Shown here: piece after piece, positions 20,270 to 29,662 of the stretch
Layout of the letters: each line of letters begins with the position of its first letter
Numbering within the stretch: position 1 is the first letter of the stretch
NCBI GenBank assembly: GCA_964347615.1
Contig: CAYFZO010000001.1
Coordinates: 62,001-126,000, forward strand
Source of the DNA: CAYFZO01 sp964347615
GTDB lineage: Bacteria; Pseudomonadota; Gammaproteobacteria; Poriferisulfidales; Oxydemutatoraceae
Direction of reading: 5' to 3'
DNA length: 64,000 bases
Program-made: the position numbers and the translations under genes
Notes under the pieces: model-generated
Database searches by the model: none
Seen by the model: only the letters and a program-made list of their open reading frames with translations
Told to the model about the DNA's origin: nothing

Positions 20270-21556
20270 CTATCCCGTCCCTCGGCGTATTCGGCGCTGC
20301 AAAGCCCTGACCCGACGCAGCACCGCCCGTGGCGACACCTTGACGAAATCCCGCCTGGGTTCGGCCCGTGCCCATCCGTGCAGATGCTCGGTGTGTTTTT
20401 TTTGCCATACTTCACTGGCGTACTCCCGTCTTGGATTGAGATTTATCCATCGGCGGTAATGAACGCCGCCGTTGACGGCCACGGGATAAAAAGTCGTGAA
20501 GTAATGCTCTTTCAGAAACCACAGAGGGAACAGTTCCAGCAAAGCGGCGTTTTCAGGCAGCAACGCGGCGTAGCCGAGCGCCGCCCCGTGCATCCCGATA
20601 AGCACGTCGGTTTCACCGACCAGCCTCAGCTGTTCCCTGACCGGCAACTGCTCCAACCGTACCGCGCGCACCTCGGCGACCGGAAAGTTCTTGCGTAAAA
20701 CCTCGACTATCTCATCCTCATTGCTGATCTTTCTGGTCAACACGTTCAGTCCGTAATACACCTTGTAATCCTGACGGGAAACCAGCGTGATCCTGTTCAC
20801 GTCTTCACTGCGCCGTCTGGGAGGAAGATCAAAAGCCGGAAGCATATACCGTCGCAACAACGCCGATGCATCGCCGTGCTGCCATCCTTGTTGCATGCCG
20901 AGAACAAGGCATGAGAATTTGCGGAACAGATGTACGCCGTGCAGATCCCTGAAGTGACAAACGTTAAACAACCTCTCTGCGACCTCGTTCAGCGTTCCGT
21001 CTCGCGGAACGTGGTTGGAAAAAAGCAAGGTGACGCTTGCCGGATCCACGTTTAAACGTTCCAAGCAATGCAACAGCCTGTATATTTGGCGCAATAAGAG
21101 CGCGGGGTTCAAGCCGTCGGGAATATCAAGAAACACCGTTTCTTCCTGATGGACGACGTCGGCGACGGGCGGCTTTCCTTGCGCCGGCGTCCAGGCGCTG
21201 AGTTTGCCTCCCCCGACCGGTAAATTCCGTCCCTGAGGCGGATTGACCATATCTCCCACGCGCAAAAAACCCCTTTTGAAATAACGGCGATTCCTCCTTT
21301 CACTCCCGTCGGGCTTTTCATCCCTTTCACATAAGTTGAAATCCATAATCGCGTCTTCGCACCGCATGAAGTCGCCGTAATGCAACGCGGTGCCGTTGAA
21401 CCATCGCTTCGGCTCCGCTAAAGGCGGAGGCTGCCGCACCTTAAGCAAGCGCAGGTCGAACAAGGGAATGAGCAACCGATTCTCCAAGCCCGTGACAACC
21501 ACGTTGATCAGACTCCGCAGGAATACGGCGCCGGTTCCGGATTTTTTCAGTTTCAT
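20270..21556 (-). CDS. Glycosyltransferase family 61-like protein
   Basis: A 428-residue putative glycosyltransferase. The C-terminal half has the GT61 (DUF563) signature DVLIGMHGAALGYAALLPENAALLEL split across the nucleotide-sugar site, preceded by RITLVSRQDYKVYYGLN and VRAVRLEQLPVREQL. It is soluble or peripheral, with no clear transmembrane segment. Donor and acceptor cannot be told from sequence. The frame is open to a GTG at 21607, and neither start has a good ribosome-binding site. I prefer the ATG at 21556. It stands alone between a thioredoxin-like gene and an L,D-transpeptidase gene, not in a polysaccharide operon. Bases 20135-20269 hold nothing I recognise. Confidence 0.75.
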   Translation of the reverse strand: MKLKKSGTGAVFLRSLINVVVTGLENRLLIPLFDLRLLKVRQPPPLAEPKRWFNGTALHYGDFMRCEDAIMDFNLCERDEKPDGSERRNRRYFKRGFLRVGDMVNPPQGRNLPVGGGKLSAWTPAQGKPPVADVVHQEETVFLDIPDGLNPALLLRQIYRLLHCLERLNVDPASVTLLFSNHVPRDGTLNEVAERLFNVCHFRDLHGVHLFRKFSCLVLGMQQGWQHGDASALLRRYMLPAFDLPPRRRSEDVNRITLVSRQDYKVYYGLNVLTRKISNEDEIVEVLRKNFPVAEVRAVRLEQLPVREQLRLVGETDVLIGMHGAALGYAALLPENAALLELFPLWFLKEHYFTTFYPVAVNGGVHYRRWINLNPRREYASEVWQKKHTEHLHGWARAEPRRDFVKVSPRAVLRRVRALQRRIRRGTG

Positions 21557-21621
21557 CACAAGGAGGGCGGAATACCGTTGACGATTCTGTCCCCGCGAAA
21601 GCGGCACGGCGCGGGGAGCGT

Positions 21622-22125
21622 TTACGGATCGATCAGAATCGGCGTACCGTCGGCAACCAGACGCCAGACTTCCTCCATGTCACGGTTGCTCAACGCGATG
21701 CAACCCTCGGTCCAGTCTTCCCCCGGCAACCGACCCGCTGCTCCGTGCCCGGTTCCGTGAATCATGACGTTGTCGCCGGGGTCGGAGTTTCTGCGTTGTG
21801 CGCGGAGAACGTCGTTCCGGTTCGGATATGAAATATGCAAGGACAGGTGAAACCTGCTGTTCGGGTTGCGCCAATCAATCAGGTACAGCCCCTCGGGCGT
21901 ACGCGAATCCCCCACAACCGACTTATGCCCTTGCGGGCTCTTGCCGAGCGCAACCGGATAGCTTCGGATGATCCGATAATCCTGCAAAAGATACAACTTG
22001 CGCTCGGACTTGTGCACCCAGATCAGGTCCGCCGAGACGTCCGCAAACGAAGCCTGCGCAAACAACGCCTGCAGGCAAAACACGACAAACGGCGCCGACG
22101 CCGAGACGCAGGTACGCTTCAACAA
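21622..22125 (-). CDS. L,D-transpeptidase (YkuD domain), exported
   Basis: Peptidoglycan cross-linking or lipoprotein-attachment enzyme of the YkuD family. The signature is a variant: MIHGTGHGAAGR, then TEGCIALSN with the catalytic cysteine. Typical upstream strands are present (LIWVHKSERKLYLLQD, VALGKSPQGHKSVVGDSRTPEGLY). A signal-like segment precedes DVSADLIW. The start is unsettled. A TTG at 22125 with GGAGAG five bases upstream gives 167 residues and a short Sec-like signal. Just upstream the frame also encodes LTRRDFLLKR, a good twin-arginine motif, reachable only from ATT or another non-standard start (e.g. ATT at 22170). Confidence 0.85.
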   Translation of the reverse strand: MLKRTCVSASAPFVVFCLQALFAQASFADVSADLIWVHKSERKLYLLQDYRIIRSYPVALGKSPQGHKSVVGDSRTPEGLYLIDWRNPNSRFHLSLHISYPNRNDVLRAQRRNSDPGDNVMIHGTGHGAAGRLPGEDWTEGCIALSNRDMEEVWRLVADGTPILIDP

Positions 22126-22214
22126 GAAATCTCTCCGCGTGAGTGCGACGGGCGTCTCATGATTTATAATCGGTGCAAGAGCAACGTAAAGCCTGATAGT
22201 ATTATATTTCGCCG

Positions 22215-23624
22215 ATGCGATACAAACCGATACAGCTTCTGGTTGCCGTTTGCGCCTGTTCATGGTTCGGCGCCCTCGCCGGGTGCGCAACGACCGCCGT
22301 GCAGTCCTCAAACGACGCCGGGCCGGAAAGCGGTTTCGAAACCAACGAGCACGGCGTTACCGAGTTCACGCTCGACAACGGGATGAAGGTGATCGTCAAG
22401 GAAGACCACCGTGCGCCGATGTCCGTCGTGCAGATATGGTATCGCATCGGATCAAACGACGAACCCAACGGCCTTACCGGCATATCTCACGCGCTTGAAC
22501 ACATGATGTTCAAGGGGACTTCCGCCTACCCGGCCGAAAAATTGACCCAAACAATCAAGCGCGAAGGAGGGCGCTACAACGCGTTCACCGGCACCGACTA
22601 CACCGCATACTACGAGATCTTTGAAAAAAGTCGGATGCCGATCAGCTTTCAAATCGAGTCCGACCGCATGGTCAATCTGGTAATGCGCGAGGAAGACTTT
22701 GAAAAGGAAATCGAAGTCGTCAAGGAGGAAAGGCGCCTGCGCACCGAAGACAAACCGAAAAGCCGCTTGTATGAACAACTGTACGCCGCCGCGTTCAACA
22801 GCTCGCCGAACCGGCAGCCGGTTATCGGATGGATGGACGACCTGAACAATATGACGCTCGACGACCTGAAAATCTGGTACCGCCGTTGGTACGCGCCGAA
22901 CAACGCGCTGCTGATGGTGGCGGGCGACGTGACTCCGGAACAAGTCCATCAACTTGCGACGCGCTACATGGCGCCGCTCAAACCGGCGCCCCTGCCCGAG
23001 CGCAAGCCAAAGCGTGAACCGGCCCAGCACGGCGAAAAACGGGTCACGGTCAAACTGCCCGCCGAACGGCCGTATCTCGTGATGGGATACCGCGCGCCGT
23101 CGGCGGGACAAGCCGACCAAGCTTGGGAGCCTTATGCATTGACGGTGCTGCGCTCGGTGTTGTCGGGCGGCGGTGACGCACGGTTCGCAAAGCACTTGGT
23201 CCGCGGCAAGAAAATAGCCCAGCACGCGAGAGCAGCTTACAGTCTGTACAGCCGCTACGATGATCTTTTCACGATTTCCGCCGAACCGGTCAAGGACGTC
23301 GACGTTGCGGCGCTTGAGGCGGCCATCGAAGAAGAAATAGAACGGATCAAACTCGAAGGAGTCAGCACCGAGGAGCTCGAACGCGTCAGAGCCAAAGTGT
23401 ATTCCGGGGAAATCTACGGCCGCGACTCGGTAACCCGGCAAGCCTATACGCTTGCCGCGCTCGAAACCATCGGCGTCGGATGGGAGGCGGCTTATGAGTT
23501 TGTCGACCGCATAAAGGAAGTGACGCCGGAACAGGTGCAGGCGGTTGCGAAAAAATACTTGGTCAGGGACCAGCGAACGGTTGCGGTGCTCGACCCTCAA
23601 CCCATCGCGCAACGGCCCAAGTGA
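22215..23624 (+). CDS. M16 family zinc metallopeptidase (active subunit), lipoprotein
   Basis: A pitrilysin/MPP-like peptidase of 469 residues. The inverse zinc motif HALEH (HxxEH) is intact in GISHALEHMMFKGT, with the distal glutamate in VVKEERR. A type II signal peptide ends in LAGCATT, so it is predicted to be a lipoprotein. The second M16 domain follows a linker near residue 260. With the next gene it forms the usual active/inactive pair. The upstream gap to the divergent L,D-transpeptidase is only about 90 bases and is AT-rich (TATTATAT at 22200-22207). Confidence 0.92.
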   Translation: MRYKPIQLLVAVCACSWFGALAGCATTAVQSSNDAGPESGFETNEHGVTEFTLDNGMKVIVKEDHRAPMSVVQIWYRIGSNDEPNGLTGISHALEHMMFKGTSAYPAEKLTQTIKREGGRYNAFTGTDYTAYYEIFEKSRMPISFQIESDRMVNLVMREEDFEKEIEVVKEERRLRTEDKPKSRLYEQLYAAAFNSSPNRQPVIGWMDDLNNMTLDDLKIWYRRWYAPNNALLMVAGDVTPEQVHQLATRYMAPLKPAPLPERKPKREPAQHGEKRVTVKLPAERPYLVMGYRAPSAGQADQAWEPYALTVLRSVLSGGGDARFAKHLVRGKKIAQHARAAYSLYSRYDDLFTISAEPVKDVDVAALEAAIEEEIERIKLEGVSTEELERVRAKVYSGEIYGRDSVTRQAYTLAALETIGVGWEAAYEFVDRIKEVTPEQVQAVAKKYLVRDQRTVAVLDPQPIAQRPK

Positions 23625-24955
23625 TTATCCTGCGCAAGGCGGCGTGCCGCTTTACTCTGTGTGCCGCCGTCGCGTGTTGCACGGCGACGGCGCAACCGGC
23701 GACCGCCCGTCCGCAAATCCAACATTGGACCAATACGGACGGGGCGCCCGTTTACTTCGTGCACGTATCCGAGCTGCCGATGGTCGACGTCCGGTTGAGC
23801 TTCACCCGCTCGGGACACGCGTACGAAGGGGAAAAATACGGACTCGCTTCGATGACCGCGAGCATGCTGCGCCAAGGCGCCGCCGGCATGGACGCCGACC
23901 GGATCGCGGAAACCTTCAGCGGCCTCGGTGCACGCGCCGGCGCCGGCGCCGGAGCACACGTTTCACAAGTCAATCTGCGCAGCTTGACCGAACCGCGATA
24001 CTTTGAAAAAGCGTTGGAGACCTGGATCAAAGTTTTTTCCTCACCCGACTTCCCCGAGGAACAGTTCGAACGGCGGCGCAAAAACGTGTTGACCTCGATC
24101 GAGGGACGGCGTCAGAATCCCGGCGCCGTCGCCAATGAAGCTTTCAGGGAGGCACTGTACGGAGATCATCCGTACGGACACCCGGGGTCGGGCACCGAAG
24201 AAACCGTCACCGCGCTGACTCTCGCCGATTTGCGACGCTTTCATGAAAAACACTACGTCGTCTCCAACGCAATTATCACGATAGTCGGTGCGGTCACGCG
24301 CGAACAAGCGGCCGAGATCGCCGACCGGATCACCGACGTGCTTGAAACCGGCGAACGAGCCGAAGCAATCCCGCCGGTGCCGCCGTTGGAAAAGGCGGTG
24401 ACCATACGGATCCCGTTCCCTTCCGAACAAGCCCACGTAAAAATAGGCCAGCCCCTCGTCAACGCCTTGCACCCTGACCTCTACGCGTTGCGCCTCGGCA
24501 ACGACGTATTCGGCGCCACCGGTTTCGGCTCGCGCCTGCTTGAGGAAATTCGCGTCAAACGCGGGCTCGCGTACAGCGCCCACAGCGGTATCTCGGCCCG
24601 GGTCGCCGGCGGCGCGTTCTCCATGTCCTTCCAGACCCGCTTGGACCAAGCGGACCACGCCGTCTCCACCGCGCGTGAATTGCTGAACGAATTCGTCGCC
24701 TCGGGCCCCACCGAGGAAGAAGTCTCACTGGCGCTCGACCGCATCCGAGGCGGCGTCGTGTTCAGGACGAACAGCAACGGCCGAATCCTGTCGACGGTCA
24801 GCGACGTCGCTTTTTACAAACGCAAACTGGATTATCTGTACAACTACGTCAAAGAGTACGAGAAGGAAAATCGAGAGTCCGTAACCGCCGCCTATCAGAA
24901 ACACGTACAACCCGACAAAATGGTTACCGTCATTGTCGGAGGCCCGGCCGAATAG
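23621..24955 (+). CDS. M16 family peptidase-like protein, zinc site lost
   Basis: Partner of the preceding peptidase (444 aa). It keeps the M16 fold (DVRLSFTRSGHAYEGEKYGLAS) but lacks HxxEH, so it should be the non-catalytic half of a heterodimer. The C-terminal domain has the substrate-binding R/Y region (GFGSRLLEEIRVKRGLAYSAHS). A signal peptide-like N-terminus ends near ATAQPATA. It starts at GTG 23621, overlapping the upstream TGA (GTGA), a translationally coupled pair. A short alternating run of Gly/Ala (GARAGAGAGAH) sits near residue 107. Confidence 0.9.
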   Translation: MIILRKAACRFTLCAAVACCTATAQPATARPQIQHWTNTDGAPVYFVHVSELPMVDVRLSFTRSGHAYEGEKYGLASMTASMLRQGAAGMDADRIAETFSGLGARAGAGAGAHVSQVNLRSLTEPRYFEKALETWIKVFSSPDFPEEQFERRRKNVLTSIEGRRQNPGAVANEAFREALYGDHPYGHPGSGTEETVTALTLADLRRFHEKHYVVSNAIITIVGAVTREQAAEIADRITDVLETGERAEAIPPVPPLEKAVTIRIPFPSEQAHVKIGQPLVNALHPDLYALRLGNDVFGATGFGSRLLEEIRVKRGLAYSAHSGISARVAGGAFSMSFQTRLDQADHAVSTARELLNEFVASGPTEEEVSLALDRIRGGVVFRTNSNGRILSTVSDVAFYKRKLDYLYNYVKEYEKENRESVTAAYQKHVQPDKMVTVIVGGPAE

Positions 24956-24972
24956 CGCCTCGATCGCCGCTC

Positions 24973-25581
24973 TTGAACCGTCGCGCCAAACCCGATCCGC
25001 GCCCGAACCTGCGCATCGTCGCGGGCCTGTGGAAAGGCCGCAATCTCGAATTTCTGGACCTGCCCGGCGTCCGCCCCACCCCGAACCGCGTGCGTGAAAC
25101 GCTGTTCAACTGGCTCGCCCCGTACATCGAAGGCGCAACTTGCCTGGACCTGTTCGCCGGCAGCGGCGCGCTCGGTTTTGAAGCGGTCTCGCGCGGTGCG
25201 GCATCGGCGACCCTGGTCGAGAACGACCGGCGGATTTGCAGACAAATCGAGAACGAGATCCTGCGCTTCGGCAGCGAAACGATACACGTGGTTGCGGCTG
25301 AGGCGCAGCGTTTCGTGAAAGAAGCGAGCGCCGCGTACGACGTCGTCTTTCTCGACCCGCCGTTCGGCAACGGTCTCGCGCAAAAGACGTTGACCGCGCT
25401 TGCGGAAAACAGCCGGATTCTGCAACCGGCGTCCTTGATTTACGTCGAGTGGGAATCCGAAACCGAGATTGCGCCGCCGCCCGGGCTGCACTGGTTGCGC
25501 CGGGCGCAAGCGGCGGAAGTGCAATACGCGCTGCTTGGCAACGGGACAAACGCCGCAGGTCCGAACCCGACGTCAAGCTGA
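24973..25581 (+). CDS. rsmD: 16S rRNA (guanine(966)-N(2))-methyltransferase RsmD
   Basis: Methylates G966 of 16S rRNA. 202 residues with the family opening LRIVAGLWKGRNLEF, RPTPNRVRETLFNWL, SAM motif LDLFAGSGALGFEAVSRG and the catalytic DPPF tetrad (VVFLDPPFG). The start is TTG at 24973, 17 bases after the peptidase stop; no ATG is available near the conserved beginning. It precedes coaD, the usual neighbour in gammaproteobacteria. Confidence 0.94.
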   Translation: MNRRAKPDPRPNLRIVAGLWKGRNLEFLDLPGVRPTPNRVRETLFNWLAPYIEGATCLDLFAGSGALGFEAVSRGAASATLVENDRRICRQIENEILRFGSETIHVVAAEAQRFVKEASAAYDVVFLDPPFGNGLAQKTLTALAENSRILQPASLIYVEWESETEIAPPPGLHWLRRAQAAEVQYALLGNGTNAAGPNPTSS

Positions 25582-25619
25582 ACGCTCGGCTATAATCCCC
25601 GGCAAAGATCTTCGCGACC

Positions 25620-26123
25620 ATGAAAATCACCGCCGTTTATCCCGGAACTTTCGATCCGATCACCAACGGTCACATAGACCTCGCGCGACGCGCGGCGACC
25701 TTGTTCGGTCGGATCGTCATCGGTGTCGCCGACGATGGAAAAGAAACCCATCTGCTCGACGCGGAAACACGAGTGAACCTCGCCAGAGTAACGTTCGCAG
25801 ACGATCGAAACATCGAAGTCATGGGCTTCGGCGGGTTGCTGGTTGATTTTGCAAAACGGCACGACGCACGGGTGATACTGCGCGGACTGCGCGCGACGTC
25901 CGACTTCGAATACGAATTCCGCCTGGCGGGCATGAACCGCCAGCTCGACGAGAGCCTGGAGTCCGTGTTTCTGACCCCCGCCGACGAGTTCACTTTCATC
26001 TCTTCGAGCCTGATTCGTGAAATCGCCCTGCTCGGGGGAGACATCTCAAGCTTCGTGCCCGCCGTCGTCGCGGACGCCGTTGAGCGTCAATGCAAAAAGC
26101 TGAGGGAAAAGCGGAAGAAGTGA
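25620..26123 (+). CDS. coaD: Phosphopantetheine adenylyltransferase
   Basis: Converts 4'-phosphopantetheine and ATP to dephospho-CoA. 167 residues with the nucleotidyltransferase motif YPGTFDPITNGHIDL, RGLRATSDFEYEF and the C-terminal FISSSLIREIA (ISSTxxR-type) motif. A TATAAT box at 25591-25596 upstream may be its own promoter, as the gap to rsmD is 38 bases. Confidence 0.96.
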   Translation: MKITAVYPGTFDPITNGHIDLARRAATLFGRIVIGVADDGKETHLLDAETRVNLARVTFADDRNIEVMGFGGLLVDFAKRHDARVILRGLRATSDFEYEFRLAGMNRQLDESLESVFLTPADEFTFISSSLIREIALLGGDISSFVPAVVADAVERQCKKLREKRKK

Positions 26124-26211
26124 TTGCAACCCGCGCCGCTTCGGAGCACGTTGCAAGTCCGCCGAAAACCCGTTCCTTGAATGAGACCGCGCCGCCCGAG
26201 ACAACCGGAGA

Positions 26212-27885
26212 ATGAAAGCAATTTCGGTCTTCAGAAAGGCGTGCTTGCCGGGCTTCATCCTCTTTGCGGTGTGCACGGCGCAAGCCGCGCCGGGTAAATA
26301 CGCGATTGCGACCGCGCATCCCCTGGCCACCGAAGCCGGCGGAAAGATCCTCGACGCGGGCGGTAACGCTTTTGACGCCGCGGTTGCAATCGCTGCCACG
26401 CTCGCGGTGGTCGAACCTTATTCCTCGGGCCTCGGAGGCGGCGGATTCTGGCTTTTGCATCGTGCCGAAGACGGCAAGGAAATCATGCTCGACGGGCGCG
26501 AACGTGCGCCCCTCAACGCCCATCGCGACATGTTTCTTGACGAAAACGGCGACGTCGCGGCAAGGCGTTCCGTTGACGGTGCGCTCGCCGCGGGCGTTCC
26601 GGGCCTGCCCGCCGCGCTCGTCTATCTGTCGAAGCATTACGGCCGGTTGTCTCTTGCGGCAAGCTTGGCACCCGCAATCGAGAACGCGACGCGAGGGTTC
26701 GCGGCGGACGAAAAATTCATCCGCCTGCTGCGCAGACGTCTCGACGCGGTCCGCGCGTCGCCCGCGTCGGCGGACGTCTTCCTGGTCGACGGGGACGTTC
26801 CGAAGCCCGGACGACCGATTCGGCAACCCGAACTCGCTGAAGTCCTGCGCCGGATCGCCATCCAAGGCAAAGACGGTTTTTACCGCGGTGAAACCGCCGA
26901 AAAACTCGTCGCCGGCGTTACAGCGGCGGGCGGCGTCTGGCAGCCGCGGGACTTGGCCGAGTACCAAGTCGCGATAAGAGAGCCCGTGCGTTTCTCCTAC
27001 CGCGGCGCCCGCTTTACCAGTGCCGCCCCGCCGTCGTCCGGCGGCGTCGTAATGGCCGAGATATTCAATATCCTCTCTCACTTCGACCTCTCCGAAGCGA
27101 GTCAAGCCGAAAGGATTCATCTCGCGATCGAGGCAATGCGCCTTGCCTACCGCGACCGTGCACGGCACCTCGGCGATCCCGATTTCGTGAGGATGCCGAC
27201 CGAGAAATTGACCAGTGTGCGATACGCCGCACGCTTGGCGAAGACAATCAGCAAAACGCGCGCCGCAACGAGCGACGCGCCGCTCACCGACAACGAAGCC
27301 GAAGGTGAAAACACCACGCATTACTCGATCATGGACGCCGAAGGCAACCGAGTCGCCGCGACGTTGTCGATCAATTACGCGTTCGGATCGGGACTTACCG
27401 TCCCCGGCACCGGTGTTTTGCTGAACAATGAAATGGACGATTTCGTCTCGAAACCCGGTGTGCCGAACCTGTACGGCTTGGTCGGCGGCAAAGCCAACGC
27501 GATCGAGCCGGGCAAACGCATGCTTTCAAGCATGTCGCCGACTTTCATCGACGACGGACGACGCCTTGCCGTCCTCGGCACGCCGGGCGGCAGCCGCATC
27601 ATCACCATGGTGACGCTTGCGGCGCTCGAATTCCTGAGCGGCGCCGGCGGTGAAACAATCGTCTCAAAGAAACGCTTTCATCATCAATATCTGCCGAACG
27701 TCGTCCAGTTCGAACCGCGGGCTTTCAGCGACGGCGTGCAGAAAAAGCTGGAAAGGATGGGGCACCGCCTGAAACCGCTTAAGAACGACTACGGCAATAT
27801 GCAGATCGTAATCTGGGACCGCGAAAAAAACGCGTTGAGCGCGGCTTCCGACCCGCGCGGTCTCGGTTCAACGCGCGTTCAATGA
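26212..27885 (+). CDS. ggt: Gamma-glutamyltranspeptidase (glutathione hydrolase)
   Basis: A periplasmic N-terminal nucleophile hydrolase (557 aa) that cleaves the gamma-glutamyl bond of glutathione. A signal peptide (LPGFILFAVCTAQAAPG) is followed by the large-subunit motif NAFDAAVAIAATLAVVEPYSSGLGGGG. The autoprocessing site and catalytic threonine are in GENTTHYSIMD near residue 368, with the small-subunit motifs SMSPTFI and GTPGGSRI after it. A decayed TnpB element starts on the base after the stop codon. Confidence 0.95.
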   Translation: MKAISVFRKACLPGFILFAVCTAQAAPGKYAIATAHPLATEAGGKILDAGGNAFDAAVAIAATLAVVEPYSSGLGGGGFWLLHRAEDGKEIMLDGRERAPLNAHRDMFLDENGDVAARRSVDGALAAGVPGLPAALVYLSKHYGRLSLAASLAPAIENATRGFAADEKFIRLLRRRLDAVRASPASADVFLVDGDVPKPGRPIRQPELAEVLRRIAIQGKDGFYRGETAEKLVAGVTAAGGVWQPRDLAEYQVAIREPVRFSYRGARFTSAAPPSSGGVVMAEIFNILSHFDLSEASQAERIHLAIEAMRLAYRDRARHLGDPDFVRMPTEKLTSVRYAARLAKTISKTRAATSDAPLTDNEAEGENTTHYSIMDAEGNRVAATLSINYAFGSGLTVPGTGVLLNNEMDDFVSKPGVPNLYGLVGGKANAIEPGKRMLSSMSPTFIDDGRRLAVLGTPGGSRIITMVTLAALEFLSGAGGETIVSKKRFHHQYLPNVVQFEPRAFSDGVQKKLERMGHRLKPLKNDYGNMQIVIWDREKNALSAASDPRGLGSTRVQ

Positions 27886-28018
27886 GGGAACCATGTACGA
27901 AAGTTGACGTCGACTCGTGTACCGATTTGACGCCTCATGCCGACTGACGTCGCCGCGTCCACGTCCAGCGGCCCCGTTCCCGCGGGTCCAAGACGTTCGA
28001 TGCAGCAGTATGCCCGGT
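27886..28018 (-). mobile_element. tnpB 3'-end/right-end remnant filling the ggt/elyC-like gap
   Basis: The element exactly fills the space between the converging ggt stop and the last codon of the ElyC-like gene. On the minus strand the frame reads TAASNVLDPRERGRW (compare DVDAALNLLSG in the copy at 11863). The family core GAGGCGTCAAATCGGTAC and a right end finishing in GTACATGGTTCCC at 27886 follow. Confidence 0.7.
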
Positions 28019-28819
28019 TCAAGGCGCCGGAAACAATTCGTCCGTCTTGCCGGTCAAAAAATAAGCGAGCAAGCCGATCCATTCTTTAATTGCCGGATCG
28101 AACGCCAGCATCCTGTAAATGGAAAACGCTCTCGGAGAGAAATCGTAATCCCCGGTGGTACTGAAATCCACGGGCACCGCCACCACGTCCCATCCGAAGT
28201 GCCGAAACACGCCGACGCTTCTCGGTACATGTGCCGCCGAAGTTACAAGCAACCAGACTTCATCCGGCTCAGGTTGCGCAAGGCGTTTCGTGTAAAGCGC
28301 GTTTTGGTACGTGTTGCGCGCGCGCACCTCAAAGTGAACGCGCTTGAGATCCGCGCCCTGTAATTCAAGAAACTTGCGTGCACGCACGTCGGCACCATGC
28401 TCATCCCGTATCAGAGAGCCCGAGTGGCCGGTGAAAAAGACTTCGGCCTCCGAAAATCGGCGCATCAGCTCGAGAGCCGCGGACAACCTGTGGACGTCGA
28501 CGTCCGGGCCAGGAACCACGCGCGAGTTGGCGACGGGAGAACGGTGCGAACCGGCGAGCACGACGATGCCGTCGACGCGGGCGGGCAATTCATGCAAGAC
28601 GGGAAAGCGATTTTCGAGGACCGTACGAAGCCACGTGGATACCGGCAAGGTGCCCAGCACGAACGCGACAAGCAACACGCCGACTATCAGCAGCCGACCG
28701 ACCTTCAAAAACTTCGTCCACAAAAGCGCAACCCCGATAACCAGCAGCCACGACAAGGCAACGCTGGGCCGGAATACAAGCCAAAATATCTTGGAGGACA
28801 GGAAAAAAAGCTCGTCCAC
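28019..28819 (-). CDS. ElyC/SanA/YdcF family (DUF218) membrane protein
   Basis: A 266-residue inner-membrane protein starting at GTG 28819, five bases after the mutM stop. Two N-terminal transmembrane segments (SVALSWLLVIGVALLW and LLIVGVLLVAFVLGTLP) are followed by a periplasmic DUF218 domain with VDGIVVLAG, RLSAALELMRRF, EVRARNTYQNALYTKRL, LLVTSAAHVPRSVGVFRHFGWDV. E. coli ElyC of this type supports peptidoglycan and lipid-carrier homeostasis. Same role is inferred, not shown. Confidence 0.88.
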   Translation of the reverse strand: MDELFFLSSKIFWLVFRPSVALSWLLVIGVALLWTKFLKVGRLLIVGVLLVAFVLGTLPVSTWLRTVLENRFPVLHELPARVDGIVVLAGSHRSPVANSRVVPGPDVDVHRLSAALELMRRFSEAEVFFTGHSGSLIRDEHGADVRARKFLELQGADLKRVHFEVRARNTYQNALYTKRLAQPEPDEVWLLVTSAAHVPRSVGVFRHFGWDVVAVPVDFSTTGDYDFSPRAFSIYRMLAFDPAIKEWIGLLAYFLTGKTDELFPAP

Positions 28820-28824
28820 GGCGG

Positions 28825-29652
28825 CTATCTTTGGCAACCGGTGCAATAAAAAGACGCACGTTGCCCAATCACGCGGGACCTGATTCTGCCCGCACACCTC
28901 GGGCAGGACAAGCCGCTGCGCCCGTAAACTTTCAACGAGAACTGAAAATAGCCCGGCCGACCGTCTTCCCGTACGAAATCTTTCAGCGTCGTTCCCCCTT
29001 TCTTGATCGCCCGGTTCAACACCTTGCGGACGGCGCAAGCAAGCGCGTCATAACGAGACGCCGCAACCCGCCCCGCGCGCCGTGCAGGATGGATACCCGC
29101 AAGAAACAGTGCTTCGTTGGCGTAAATGTTGCCGACGCCGGCGACCGTTTTCGAATCCATGATGAATTGCTTCACCGATGTAACGCGACCGCGTGATTTC
29201 CGGTGAAGATAAGCGCCGTCGAACGTCTCACTCAGCGGCTCGGGCCCCAGAGACGCCAGCAAGGCGTGGCGCAGCGGGTCGCGTTTCGTCCACAACACGA
29301 CGCCGAACCTGCGCGGGTCCCTGAAACGCAGCACCCGTCGGTTGACTCCGCTTTGATCGAACACCAAATCAAAATGATCGTGCGGCGAAGGCGGCGCGGC
29401 GGCGGAAACAACGCGCAAGCTGCCCGACATGCCGAGATGCATGATCACCGCCCCGTCGCCGACGTGGATCAACAAGTATTTGCCGCGACGGGACAAGCGT
29501 TCGACCGTCCGCCCGGCGACTTTCTTGTCGATGCCGGGCGTTATCGGACGGCGCAGCATCTTCTTCCGGACCACGGCACCGCGGATGCGCCGTCCGACGA
29601 GATGAGGTTCGACGCCGCGGCGCGTGGTTTCAACTTCCGGTAATTCAGGCAC
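28825..29652 (-). CDS. mutM: Formamidopyrimidine-DNA glycosylase
   Basis: Excises 8-oxoguanine and formamidopyrimidines. 275 residues with the catalytic N-terminal proline and glutamate (MPELPEVETTRRG), the conserved lysine in SRRGKYLLIH, the helix-two-turn-helix VAGVGNIYANEALF and the C-terminal zinc finger (CPRCAGRIRS, then FYCTGCQR). Complete and normal in length. Confidence 0.97.
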   Translation of the reverse strand: MPELPEVETTRRGVEPHLVGRRIRGAVVRKKMLRRPITPGIDKKVAGRTVERLSRRGKYLLIHVGDGAVIMHLGMSGSLRVVSAAAPPSPHDHFDLVFDQSGVNRRVLRFRDPRRFGVVLWTKRDPLRHALLASLGPEPLSETFDGAYLHRKSRGRVTSVKQFIMDSKTVAGVGNIYANEALFLAGIHPARRAGRVAASRYDALACAVRKVLNRAIKKGGTTLKDFVREDGRPGYFQFSLKVYGRSGLSCPRCAGRIRSRVIGQRASFYCTGCQR

Positions 29653-29662
29653 GACCGAAGAA

